DNA of 64,000 nt from Candidatus Poribacteria bacterium (GTDB lineage Bacteria; Poribacteria; WGA-4E; WGA-3G). This document shows positions 15,736 through 23,790 of this stretch, in pieces (the stretch's first letter is position 1; the number at the start of each line of letters is the position of its first letter). The DNA lies in NCBI GenBank assembly GCA_958295945.1, contig OY282386.1:4396204-4460203 (forward strand), in the 5' to 3' direction. A model generated the notes under the pieces. That model saw only the letters and a program-made list of their open reading frames with translations, was not told the DNA's origin and searched no databases. The position numbers and the translations under genes were made by a program.

Positions 15736-18648
15736 ATGATAAACGATGATTCTGAACTAATTCAACGCACATTAGAGGGTGATCAGCAGGCTTTTGCTTT
15801 ACTTGTAGAGAAATACCAAGAACAGGTACACACGCTTGCTTGGCAGAAAATTGGTGATTTTCACATCGCACAAGAAATTACACAAGATGTTTTCATCACT
15901 GCATATCAAAAATTCTCAGACCTCACGCACTACCGGCAATTTGCAGGTTGGCTTTATGTCGTTACAAACCGAAAGTGCATTGCCTGGCACCGGAAGAATA
16001 GAATTGAAACACAATCAATTGATGAAACAAATCCTGTTGAGTTGGAGGAGGCATATTATTCAGAATATATGACACATCAACGAGAAGAGGATGCAAAAGA
16101 GAAACGACGGAATATAGTTCAAAAACTGCTCAGTAAACTACAGGAAAGTGAACGTACAGTGATGAGTCTCTATTACATCGCAGAAATGTCCTGTGAAGAT
16201 ATTGGTAAGTTTTTGGGGGTATCTCCCAACACGGTTCGGAGTAAACTTCATCGTGCACGCAACCGACTAAAGAAGGAGGAAGCAGTGATACAAGAAAACC
16301 TTAGCAGTTTCCAACTGCCAACACAAATGACAGAAAACATCATGAAGGAAATATCACGTCTCAACCCAGTAACGCCATCAGGAAGTAAACCTTTTGTCCC
16401 TTTAGCAGTTTCTGCTGTCTCAGCCATTTTAGTTGTTCTACTAATAGGCTTTGGAACACAAAACCTAATTCGGTTTCAGAAGCCGTTTAGTTTGACTGCA
16501 CAATCTGAACGAACAGTTGAAATCGTTGATGCACGATTAGTCTTGGAAACCCCTGCTAAAGCAACAATTAACAATCAAGTTAGTCGTTCTGATGTGCTCA
16601 GTAACAATGATGGAACGGTGCAGGAACCCGGGACATCTCAATTTGGTGCAGCACAGACGGATGATACTGAAAGAAAGAATTTCAAAGGTACATGGAGACA
16701 GACGAATGGTCCTTACGGTGGTGAGATAACAACGCTTTATAAAACCACTCATGGCGTGCTCCTTGCTGGGACAGAGGAAGCAGGTATTTTCCGCTCAACT
16801 GATAATGGAAACAACTGGACACCAGTTAATACTGGGTTAATCAATAGAGGACGATTCAAGTATATTACTGCATTTGTTACTTCATTCGCGGAAAAGGGGA
16901 ATAATATCTATGTTGGCACGCGGGAGGGATTATACATTTCTACTGATATTGGCAACACCTGGCAACCCGTATCTGCGTTCCGAGTCCCTGGGCTGATCAG
17001 TGCCATTGATATTCTTGACATTGTTATTCTTGATGAGCATATCTACGTTAGTACAGGGATCTACGGTTTTTGGCAGTCAAATGATGGTAATTCATGGTCA
17101 CAAATCAATGATGGACTCGGAACAACGTTCCCTGGACTTCTCTTCGGGAACGACCCACGTCTGATTCATAATTTCGAGGATATAGAATCGATACTAACAC
17201 AGAGGAATGTCTTTAGTTTCTCAAGTCATGGGAGAACGTTGGTTGCTGCTACAAAAAAAGGACTCTTTCGCAGAACAGGGAAGGAAGACTCGTGGACACC
17301 TATCAAACCAGTTGTCGTTGAACATTCAGATGGGGTTGAATCGGAGAACACTTCGCAACATAAACCAGGATTAAATCCTTCACCTAAGCAACATTCTTCA
17401 TCTGATTTTCATGTTAAGTCGTTTGCTTCAATGAAACATGTACTTTATATGGATGGTAGGATGGGCAAAGAATATGGGATCTTCCGGTCAAATGACTTAG
17501 GCGACACATGGATGCTCATCACACCAGAAAAAGTAAAAGAAGAAAGTGATGGCGTTCGGACAATTGCCGTACAAGGTGGGAGGTTATACGCTGGTACTAC
17601 TGACGGTTTAGTTTATCTTTCGGAGGATATGGGTGATTCCTGGATACCAATCAATGATGGGGTAATGCATGGTAATGTATTATCGTTGTTACCAATCAAT
17701 GATAGGACTGTCTTCATAGGCACATCAAGAAATGGGGTCTTTCGCACAACAGATGCAGGGGATTCTTGGGTAGAATGTAACACTGGCATAATAAATACAT
17801 CTGTCAGCAAATTAGATGTTATTGGTGATAAACTATACACCGTTGTTGGTAGAAAAATTGTCTGTTCTGCTGACGGTGGAGGGACATGGCTGCCTATAAA
17901 CGATCCTTCAAAGCAGAGCAAACATGGTGTTCAAACTATTTGTGTATCAGATGGTGAGCTCTACGTCGCTGCTTACTTTGGTGATGATAAATTTATTCCG
18001 TCTCATTCAGGTGGTGAGGGTGATAGTGTTTACAGGTTGAATAGAGAAAACAACACTCTGGTTGAACTTTTCACAGATAGGGACTTGTATGGTATTGTAA
18101 GAATGGATGTAGTTGGCAATACATTTTATATGGGCACATGGGATAGTGGAGTTTTCCGGTGGGAGCAGAATATGGGTCTTACCCAATTTGGTTTGGAACA
18201 TCACAGGATCTCGATGTTATCTGCAAATAGTGAGAATGTGATTGCGGTTACTGGAGATAGTGAAATCTACCGTTTTAAAGAAAACCGTTGGGAGCCTATT
18301 CACACAGCAGAAATGGTTGATGGCGGTTTGTCTGATCTCAAATGGGTTGGTTCAACGCTATATGTAACCACTTGGAACAAAGGGGTATTTCGTTCCAAGG
18401 ATGGAGGCGGGACTTGGACATCCATCAACGATGGTCTGGATGAAACATCTGCTACATCAATAGGCACTGATGGTACTGAGGTGTATGTTAGCACATCTAC
18501 AGGTGTTTTCCAATGGATAGAAGAGAAACAGCATTGGAAGTCAATTGGTTCTCTTACACAACGGATTTCATCTTTAGCAGTCGTTGACGGTTTTCTTTAC
18601 GCTGGTACATCCAATAGCGGCGTGTATAAAATTCCGATTGAGAAATAA
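15736..18648 (+). CDS. Membrane-tethered ECF sigma factor with extracytoplasmic BNR beta-propeller (paralogue 3)
   Basis: 970 residues. The frame opens at 15649, but the ATG at 15736 is right because AAGGTG precedes it and the protein then aligns with its paralogues from residue 1. Sigma region 2 (about 8-85), region 4 (about 125-183, DIGKFLGVSPNTVRSKLHR), membrane helix (about 221-243) and the juxtamembrane SERTVEIVDARLVLE are all present. The propeller is nearly the same as in paralogue 2 from the juxtamembrane segment to the C terminus (last residues SGVYKIPIEK in both), except for a variable stretch of about 100 residues after the first blades. That variable stretch is a candidate for the ligand-contact region. 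Likely a membrane sensor that is also the transcription factor. Confidence 0.9.
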   Translation: MINDDSELIQRTLEGDQQAFALLVEKYQEQVHTLAWQKIGDFHIAQEITQDVFITAYQKFSDLTHYRQFAGWLYVVTNRKCIAWHRKNRIETQSIDETNPVELEEAYYSEYMTHQREEDAKEKRRNIVQKLLSKLQESERTVMSLYYIAEMSCEDIGKFLGVSPNTVRSKLHRARNRLKKEEAVIQENLSSFQLPTQMTENIMKEISRLNPVTPSGSKPFVPLAVSAVSAILVVLLIGFGTQNLIRFQKPFSLTAQSERTVEIVDARLVLETPAKATINNQVSRSDVLSNNDGTVQEPGTSQFGAAQTDDTERKNFKGTWRQTNGPYGGEITTLYKTTHGVLLAGTEEAGIFRSTDNGNNWTPVNTGLINRGRFKYITAFVTSFAEKGNNIYVGTREGLYISTDIGNTWQPVSAFRVPGLISAIDILDIVILDEHIYVSTGIYGFWQSNDGNSWSQINDGLGTTFPGLLFGNDPRLIHNFEDIESILTQRNVFSFSSHGRTLVAATKKGLFRRTGKEDSWTPIKPVVVEHSDGVESENTSQHKPGLNPSPKQHSSSDFHVKSFASMKHVLYMDGRMGKEYGIFRSNDLGDTWMLITPEKVKEESDGVRTIAVQGGRLYAGTTDGLVYLSEDMGDSWIPINDGVMHGNVLSLLPINDRTVFIGTSRNGVFRTTDAGDSWVECNTGIINTSVSKLDVIGDKLYTVVGRKIVCSADGGGTWLPINDPSKQSKHGVQTICVSDGELYVAAYFGDDKFIPSHSGGEGDSVYRLNRENNTLVELFTDRDLYGIVRMDVVGNTFYMGTWDSGVFRWEQNMGLTQFGLEHHRISMLSANSENVIAVTGDSEIYRFKENRWEPIHTAEMVDGGLSDLKWVGSTLYVTTWNKGVFRSKDGGGTWTSINDGLDETSATSIGTDGTEVYVSTSTGVFQWIEEKQHWKSIGSLTQRISSLAVVDGFLYAGTSNSGVYKIPIEK

Positions 18649-19128
18649 ATCGTCCATAATTGTCTATCTGATATGTTGTAGCCTATTCTTGGTAGATATT
18701 TGAATTAATTCAACCTAATCATCTGTAGGATTCATTAATTACACAGTTCTGATTCAAACAACCCCCCTACCCCCCTTATCAAGGGGAATCGGTAGATTCA
18801 TTAATTACACAGTTCTGATTCAAACCCTTTTTTGTTCAACTTCATCAGATCGTCAAACACAGCAATTGCTATAAATTTCAACAAGTATGCAACTTTTTTC
18901 TGTTTTATTTGTATATTTTAGTAAAAAGTGCAACCTTTTTCCGAAGTTATGTCTCTTTAATTACAGAGACACAAAAAGTCTGAAAGAATTGATTGTAAAC
19001 TTCAACTAATTTGATATAGTTATAATGAACACAATAGTGTTTGATATGTCTAATGATTAACCAAGAGAAAAACAATAGTTTCACTCCCAGTGATGACTGG
19101 ACGAACAATGGACAATAGGGAGAACATT
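18649..19128. other. Intergenic region with direct repeats
   Basis: A 33-bp direct repeat, GATTCATTAATTACACAGTT and following bases, occurs at about 18729 and 18794, separated by a CCCCCTTATCAAGGGG stretch like the core of the 163-bp element. GTGCAACC...GTCTCTT at 18928-18957 resembles the sigma-sensor promoters but with a 17-bp spacer. No gene seen. Confidence 0.5.
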
Positions 19129-19410
19129 ATGCTAAAAGATTTTTCAATAGAAAACTGGATTGTCGGTGGAACTGCATTTATACTGATTTTCACAATCGGA
19201 TGTTTTGTATGGTTTCAATTTCAGATGTCTACCATAGAAATATATGATAGCAATCAAGAAGAGGTTACCCAACCCATTGATGAAACATCAGACACAGATC
19301 ATCTGGAAATCCGACATATAGAGATTCATGATACAGAGGACAACGATACAACTGGAAAAAATAGCACTGATACTGAAACCATAGACGATGAATCTACAGA
19401 GGTTACTTAA
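19129..19410 (+). CDS. Small single-pass membrane protein with acidic tail
   Basis: 93 residues from the ATG at 19129, which has GGGAG 7-8 bases before it; in-frame ATGs at 19093 and 19108 lack such a site. A short N-terminal segment is followed by one membrane helix (about residues 10-30) and a very acidic, Thr/Asp/Glu-rich tail. The residues just after the helix, STIEIYDSNQEE, resemble the juxtamembrane segment of the sigma-sensor proteins (SERTIEITDARQ), so it might be a relic or a partner of that family; this is inference. It lies between sigma-sensor genes 3 and 4 and has its own terminator. No known family. Confidence 0.55.
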   Translation: MLKDFSIENWIVGGTAFILIFTIGCFVWFQFQMSTIEIYDSNQEEVTQPIDETSDTDHLEIRHIEIHDTEDNDTTGKNSTDTETIDDESTEVT

Positions 19411-19544
19411 TCACAACAGAGATTCTCTGAAAACGTTTATGTCAGTGCTTATGCACACCCAATACAGAGATGGCATTATTTAGTTTGAACATATAGCAGC
19501 ACTCTAAAAAACGTAAACCCTAATTTAGTCAACAATATTCCTTT

Positions 19545-19576
19545 AGGCACGCAGAAGATGCGTGCCTTTCTTTTTG
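19545..19576 (+). terminator. Intrinsic terminator after the small membrane protein
   Basis: AGGCACGC pairs with GCGTGCCT (19560-19567) around a 7-base loop, followed by TTCTTTTT. Only the right half of this hairpin recurs at 23634-23650 in the downstream duplicate. Confidence 0.8.
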
Positions 19577-19642
19577 TCAGTTATCAATTTCTATGCTATC
19601 ATTATTATAAATCTTCTCAAGATTTAAATATTTCCTAAAAAT

Positions 19643-19805
19643 AACGTGAGTTTGATAATTATACAGGACAGACGCATTCCCCCTTGATAAGGGGGTTAGG
19701 GGGTTAAAAAGTCGCTATTTCAGTGATTTAACCCCCTAAATCCCCCTTATCAGTGGGACTTTAAGAGGCAATGTGGAAGTCATAACTATTTATCAAACTC
19801 ACGTT
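19643..19805. mobile_element. 163-bp MITE-like element, copy B, with empty site nearby
   Basis: Terminal repeats AACGTGAGTTTGATAA (19643-19658) and its reverse complement (19790-19805). Flanked by AAAAAT at 19637-19642 and 19806-19811. The duplicated upstream region at 23708-23722 has the unfilled site CCTAAAAATAATACA with a single AAAAAT, proving insertion with a 6-bp target duplication. An internal inverted repeat (CCCCCTTGATAAGGGGG... against ...CCCCCTTATCAGTGGG) would let it fold into a long hairpin. Confidence 0.9.
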
Positions 19806-19820
19806 AAAAATAATACAAAA

Positions 19821-19852
19821 GTGCAACCTTCCATATCCAATTAGCATCTATA
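19821..19852 (+). promoter_or_regulatory. ECF-type promoter motif of sigma-sensor gene 4
   Basis: GTGCAA (19821-19826), 19-bp spacer, ATCTATA (19846-19852), 33 bases before the ATG at 19886. The MITE copy B ends only 15 bases upstream of the -35 half and leaves it intact. Confidence 0.6.
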
Positions 19853-19885
19853 TGTTAAAAGAAGACGAAGATAGTGAGGTACAAC

Positions 19886-21982
19886 ATGAAACAAAGTGAT
19901 TCTGAACTGGTCAAACAAACACTTGCGGGGGATCAACAAGCGTTTGCATTGCTTGTTGAAAAATATCAAGAACAGATACATACGCTTGCATGGCAGAAGA
20001 TTGGTGATTTCCATACTGCGGAAGAGATAACACAAGATGCTTTTATTACTGCATATCAGAAACTCAACAGTCTGAAGCATCCACACCGTTTTTCTGGTTG
20101 GTTATATGTTATTACCACCAATATATGTAACATGTGGCACCGAAAGAAAAAGCCACAGTTAGAATCCTTAGAACAAACTGATCCTATGGAGTTGGAAGAG
20201 GTGTATTATACTGAATATAAGACACAAGAACGCGAAGAGGAGAGAAAGGAGAATCAAAGGTCAGTAGTTAGAAAACTGCTTAGTAGCCTAAAAGAAAGTG
20301 ATCGTACGGTGGTAACGATGCATTACCTTGCAGGATTATCATGTGAAGAGATCGGTGAATTCCTCGGTGTATCAACAAATACTGTCAAGAGTCGTCTACA
20401 TCGCGCAAGGAATCGCCTCAAAGGTGAAGAAGCACTTATTCAGGAAAACTTAGGCAGTTTCCAATTACCAAAGCAATTATCTGAGAATATCATGAAAGAA
20501 ATCTCCAACTTATCTCCGGCAGCTCCTTCAGCAAGTAAACCGGTAATGCCGTGGATAGTTTCTTCAGCATCAGCAATTATCGTATTTCTATTGATCGGTG
20601 TTGGGGCAAAACAACTAATCCATTTTCAAAAGCCATTCAGTATTGACGCAGACTCTGAACGGACGATTGAAATAACAGATGCAAGACAAGTGATAGATTC
20701 TGCTGAGAAACCAGCTGTGCGAAATCAAATGGGACGACCAGATGCTCAAGCAAAAGACATTAATGCAGTTAACAGTCCAAATGCACCAACTGCAGATGCG
20801 TCACAGACCGATGCAGACAATATTGCACAAGTCCAGACCATATCTCAAGAGGGTGCAACATCTATCTCAGGCAGAGTCATTGACGGCAATGGCAAAGTTG
20901 TTCCAGGACTTGCACTTACCATTAAACCGTTAGAACGCAATCAAGATAACCAACCTATACCGTCATCTGAATGGAATCAGGTAACAACCGATAAACAAGG
21001 TGCTTTTACTTTTACCAACATTAGTCCTGGAAAATCACAATTCGTTTTACTACCAGAAGGCGGTGCAGATTATTCAATCGCATCACTTAACATTGGATTT
21101 GTCACTTTATTTCCTCCTGGAATCCAATCGTATAAACCAGACTGGTTTGGCAAACTAACCTTTGTCGTTGAGGAGCGTACACCTCTTGAGAACATCGTTG
21201 TAACAGTGAAACCTCCACTCAGATCAATTAGGGGAAGGATATTTCAAAGGGATGGTTCACCACTTGCCAATGCTCAAGTAATCTTAACAATAAAGGAACG
21301 CGTGCGTGAAACATTTCTTTACTTTTTTACTAATAGTTCAATAATGACTGAATCAGGTGCACAAACTACGACAGATTCTCAAGGTTACTTCGTAGAATAT
21401 CTTAGAAATATACCACAACCGAAAGCTGAGTTTGCAGTTAATGTAGAATATCGTGGCGCAACAGCGAAATCAAGATGGTTCCGTTTGGAAAAAGGACAAA
21501 GGGGCGATAAGCTTGTTTTCAAACTGAGAGGAATAAAAAAGCAGGAGAAAAAACGTGAGGATTATTTGAAAGTTCTTCAAGCGAAATGGTCTGTCAATCC
21601 TGAAAATGGTCACGCTTACAGAAGAATTCAATGTGATAGTTGGGATGATGCAAAAGCCATAGCCGATGTTGAAAACGCATATCTCGTTACCATAAATGAT
21701 GAAGCTGAACAGAAATGGTTGGAATCTCGATTTACTAATCGAAAGTTTTTCTGGATAGGCTTACGTTCAACGCAGGAAGGTGCATTCCAAAAGTGGCACA
21801 ACGGGGATCCACTGACCTACACGAATTGGCTTAGAAAAGATAATACTGTTAACGAAGCATACACGCCTGTTGCACTTGATTTCTTTTCAAAAAGATGGAT
21901 GATATTGGGTTCGAAGAATAAATTCCTGCCTCTTGTTAAGAACGCTATTCTGGAAAAAGAGGATATAAAGATCAAGAAGTAG
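19886..21982 (+). CDS. Membrane-tethered ECF sigma factor with C-type-lectin-like sensor (paralogue 4)
   Basis: 698 residues from ATG 19886 (GTGAGGT upstream). Sigma region 2 is at about 8-85, region 4 at about 125-183 (EIGEFLGVSTNTVKSRLHR), and a membrane helix at about 222-243. Outside: the shared SERTIEITDARQ segment, a flexible linker, two carboxypeptidase-regulatory-like beta-sandwiches (about 326-392, SISGRVIDGNGKVVPG; about 447-510, IRGRIFQRDGSPLANAQV), and a C-type-lectin-like domain (about 567-693) with WSVNPENGHAYRRIQC, AYLVTINDEAEQKWLE and FFWIGLRS. The lectin fold keeps one of its usual cysteines and lacks the last, so no classical disulfide pair. Followed 34 bases later by a secreted lectin companion, presumably in the same operon. 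Ligand unknown; carbohydrate or protein binding is plausible for the fold. Confidence 0.9.
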   Translation: MKQSDSELVKQTLAGDQQAFALLVEKYQEQIHTLAWQKIGDFHTAEEITQDAFITAYQKLNSLKHPHRFSGWLYVITTNICNMWHRKKKPQLESLEQTDPMELEEVYYTEYKTQEREEERKENQRSVVRKLLSSLKESDRTVVTMHYLAGLSCEEIGEFLGVSTNTVKSRLHRARNRLKGEEALIQENLGSFQLPKQLSENIMKEISNLSPAAPSASKPVMPWIVSSASAIIVFLLIGVGAKQLIHFQKPFSIDADSERTIEITDARQVIDSAEKPAVRNQMGRPDAQAKDINAVNSPNAPTADASQTDADNIAQVQTISQEGATSISGRVIDGNGKVVPGLALTIKPLERNQDNQPIPSSEWNQVTTDKQGAFTFTNISPGKSQFVLLPEGGADYSIASLNIGFVTLFPPGIQSYKPDWFGKLTFVVEERTPLENIVVTVKPPLRSIRGRIFQRDGSPLANAQVILTIKERVRETFLYFFTNSSIMTESGAQTTTDSQGYFVEYLRNIPQPKAEFAVNVEYRGATAKSRWFRLEKGQRGDKLVFKLRGIKKQEKKREDYLKVLQAKWSVNPENGHAYRRIQCDSWDDAKAIADVENAYLVTINDEAEQKWLESRFTNRKFFWIGLRSTQEGAFQKWHNGDPLTYTNWLRKDNTVNEAYTPVALDFFSKRWMILGSKNKFLPLVKNAILEKEDIKIKK

Positions 21983-22016
21983 AAAAAATCGTAACATTAC
22001 ATAATAGGGACACATA

Positions 22017-23471
22017 ATGATTACATTCAATTCAAAAAAGCACTTCATTCTGTTGTTTGCACTCGCTCTTATATTTACATTCGGTATAACATTCTATGGA
22101 AACACAGATGAAGAAACATCAAGTCTGTCTGGAGTCATAACAGATCTCAAAGGGGAACCAATTGCTGATGCAACCGTTATCCTCCTTGCTGTTGAAATCA
22201 ACATATTTAGCAGAACAATTGATCCAATTTACGACATCAAGACATATCCATTCCGCATTCTTCGACACCCACCATCAAATGTTATCAAGAAACAGGATGG
22301 TTCGGGCAAGAAAAAACGTCCACCCTATCTTGAAGCTAAATCCGATTCTGAAGGTAAGTTCACATTTAACAATATAACTCCAGGTGTAGTGCAGATTTTA
22401 GTTCTACCAGAAACACCACCTGAGAATGATACAGCACCTACAGAATCAACAAAAAGGAAGTATAAACACCTACCAAGAATCCACTCAATAAAATTCGCTC
22501 AAGCTACTATTATTCCACATCAATACGCATACTTTCCATCTTTTGGTGCGGTAACATTCACCGTCACGCCTGGATCAAATATGGAGAATGTGCACCTCAT
22601 GGTAACTATGGTGAACCCATTAAAGATTCGTGGAAAAATAGTATTTGATAATGGTGAACCACTATCAAATGCCTCTGTTATAGTCGAATTTGCTGCACTA
22701 AATCGTTACTCTGTCAACTATTATTCTTATGATCAACATGTCCATGTCCAAACAGATGAAAACGGAATCTTTGAATATAGTTTTTACACGCCAGGAATCT
22801 TGGCATTCTCTGTTAAACATCGTGGACTTTCAGGTGCCTCTGAACCTTTCCTGCTTGCAGGTAATTTTGAACCTAATTTGCTTTCAGGTGATAAGTCTAC
22901 TGATATTATCCCGTTATCTCTCAATGGGAATTCAACAGAGCTTAATGAAATACAAGAGAAAAACCAGAGAGATCAACACGAACATTTTGGGAGTCTATCT
23001 CACATACAAGGAGTATGGATATTAAATCCAACAAATGGACACTTATATAAACGGATATTTTGCAGCAGTAGAGAAGATGCTGTAGAAAAAGCATCTCTTG
23101 AGAATGCCTATCTTGTTACAATTACTAATGAAGCAGAACAGAAATGGCTTGAGTCTATATTTGGTCACAACGAATACTGGATAGGTTTGACGGATGCTGA
23201 GAAAGAAGGCAAATGGAAATGGGACTCTGGTGAACGATTCAGATATCAGAACTGGAACATGGACAAGTTCTATCGTAGAGAACCTATTTTTCAAGGATTA
23301 TTTGGTTTTAATAGAACAAGGAAACAACGTTTAAATAGTAAGAATACAGATTATGTTATCATGAGAAATCATGATGTATATATGAAATGGGAAACTGTGG
23401 ATTATCGTCACTCCGAAAAAGGGTATACAAGATTTGCAGTCATTGAAAAACCATCAAATAAAATAAAGTAG
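22017..23471 (+). CDS. Secreted carboxypeptidase-regulatory-like and C-type-lectin-like protein (companion 1)
   Basis: 484 residues. A signal peptide or membrane anchor covers about residues 8-28. Two regulatory-like beta-sandwiches follow (LSGVITDLKGEPIADATV from about residue 40; IRGKIVFDNGEPLSNASV near 205), then a C-type-lectin-like domain from about 337: WILNPTNGHLYKRIFC, AYLVTITNEAEQKWLES, YWIGLTDAEKEGKWKWDSG and a C-terminal YTRFAVIEKP. It has the sensor architecture of the upstream sigma-lectin protein but no sigma factor. It starts 34 bases after that gene and is followed by a terminator, so the two form an operon. It could be a soluble co-receptor, decoy or heterodimer partner of the sigma-lectin protein (inference). 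Confidence 0.85.
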   Translation: MITFNSKKHFILLFALALIFTFGITFYGNTDEETSSLSGVITDLKGEPIADATVILLAVEINIFSRTIDPIYDIKTYPFRILRHPPSNVIKKQDGSGKKKRPPYLEAKSDSEGKFTFNNITPGVVQILVLPETPPENDTAPTESTKRKYKHLPRIHSIKFAQATIIPHQYAYFPSFGAVTFTVTPGSNMENVHLMVTMVNPLKIRGKIVFDNGEPLSNASVIVEFAALNRYSVNYYSYDQHVHVQTDENGIFEYSFYTPGILAFSVKHRGLSGASEPFLLAGNFEPNLLSGDKSTDIIPLSLNGNSTELNEIQEKNQRDQHEHFGSLSHIQGVWILNPTNGHLYKRIFCSSREDAVEKASLENAYLVTITNEAEQKWLESIFGHNEYWIGLTDAEKEGKWKWDSGERFRYQNWNMDKFYRREPIFQGLFGFNRTRKQRLNSKNTDYVIMRNHDVYMKWETVDYRHSEKGYTRFAVIEKPSNKIK

Positions 23472-23508
23472 CCACATTTTCAATACGGAAACCATAGATA
23501 TTCCTGTA

Positions 23509-23540
23509 AGGTGAGAACTTTGTTTCTCACCTTTTTTCTT
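23509..23540 (+). terminator. Intrinsic terminator of sigma-lectin operon 1
   Basis: AGGTGAGAA (23509-23517) pairs with TTCTCACCT (23524-23532), followed by TTTTTTCTT. The equivalent hairpin ends the second operon at 27358-27389. Confidence 0.85.
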
Positions 23541-23563
23541 TAATAGAACTAATAGCATTTCTA

Positions 23564-23631
23564 TAAATATTTGTCCTATTAACATTTGTTAAGAATGTCT
23601 TGAACGACGGTACAAACTGGCAGTTTGTGCT
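23564..23631. mobile_element. Family 2 MITE, left part only
   Basis: Begins GCATTTCTATAAATATTTG and runs to CAGTTTGTGCTA, matching the left two thirds of the copies at 15369 and 27403. It is cut off at the duplication breakpoint, where ATGCGTGCC follows. Confidence 0.75.
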
Positions 23632-23725
23632 ATGCGTGCCTTTCTTTTTGTCAGTTATCAATTTCTATGCTATCATTATTATAAATCTTCTCAAGATTTA
23701 AATATTTCCTAAAAATAATACAAAA

Positions 23726-23757
23726 GTGAAACCTTCCACATCCAAATAGCATCTTTA
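23726..23757 (+). promoter_or_regulatory. ECF-type promoter motif of sigma-sensor gene 5
   Basis: GTGAAA (23726-23731), 19-bp spacer, ATCTTTA (23751-23757), 33 bases before the ATG at 23791. It differs from the gene 4 motif at one base in each half. Confidence 0.55.
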
Positions 23758-23790
23758 TGTTAAAAGAAGACAAAGATTGTGAGGTGCAAC

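Larger units (their letters stand above)
19411..19885. other. Intergenic region holding terminator, MITE and promoter
   Basis: Contains the terminator at 19545-19576, the 163-bp element copy B (19643-19805) and the promoter of sigma-sensor gene 4. The rest matches the region upstream of gene 5. Confidence 0.7.

Noticed and set aside
8379-18648. Calling the BNR propeller proteins sialidases
   Set aside because: Asp-box blades are present, but I see no sialidase catalytic Arg triad or Tyr/Glu pair; the N terminus is a sigma factor. The propeller is better seen as a sensor.
18928-18957. Sixth copy of the ECF-type promoter motif before the small membrane protein
   Set aside because: Looks similar (GTGCAACC...GTCTCTT) but the spacer is 17 bp, not 19-20, and it is about 170 bases from the start; kept only as a weak possibility.
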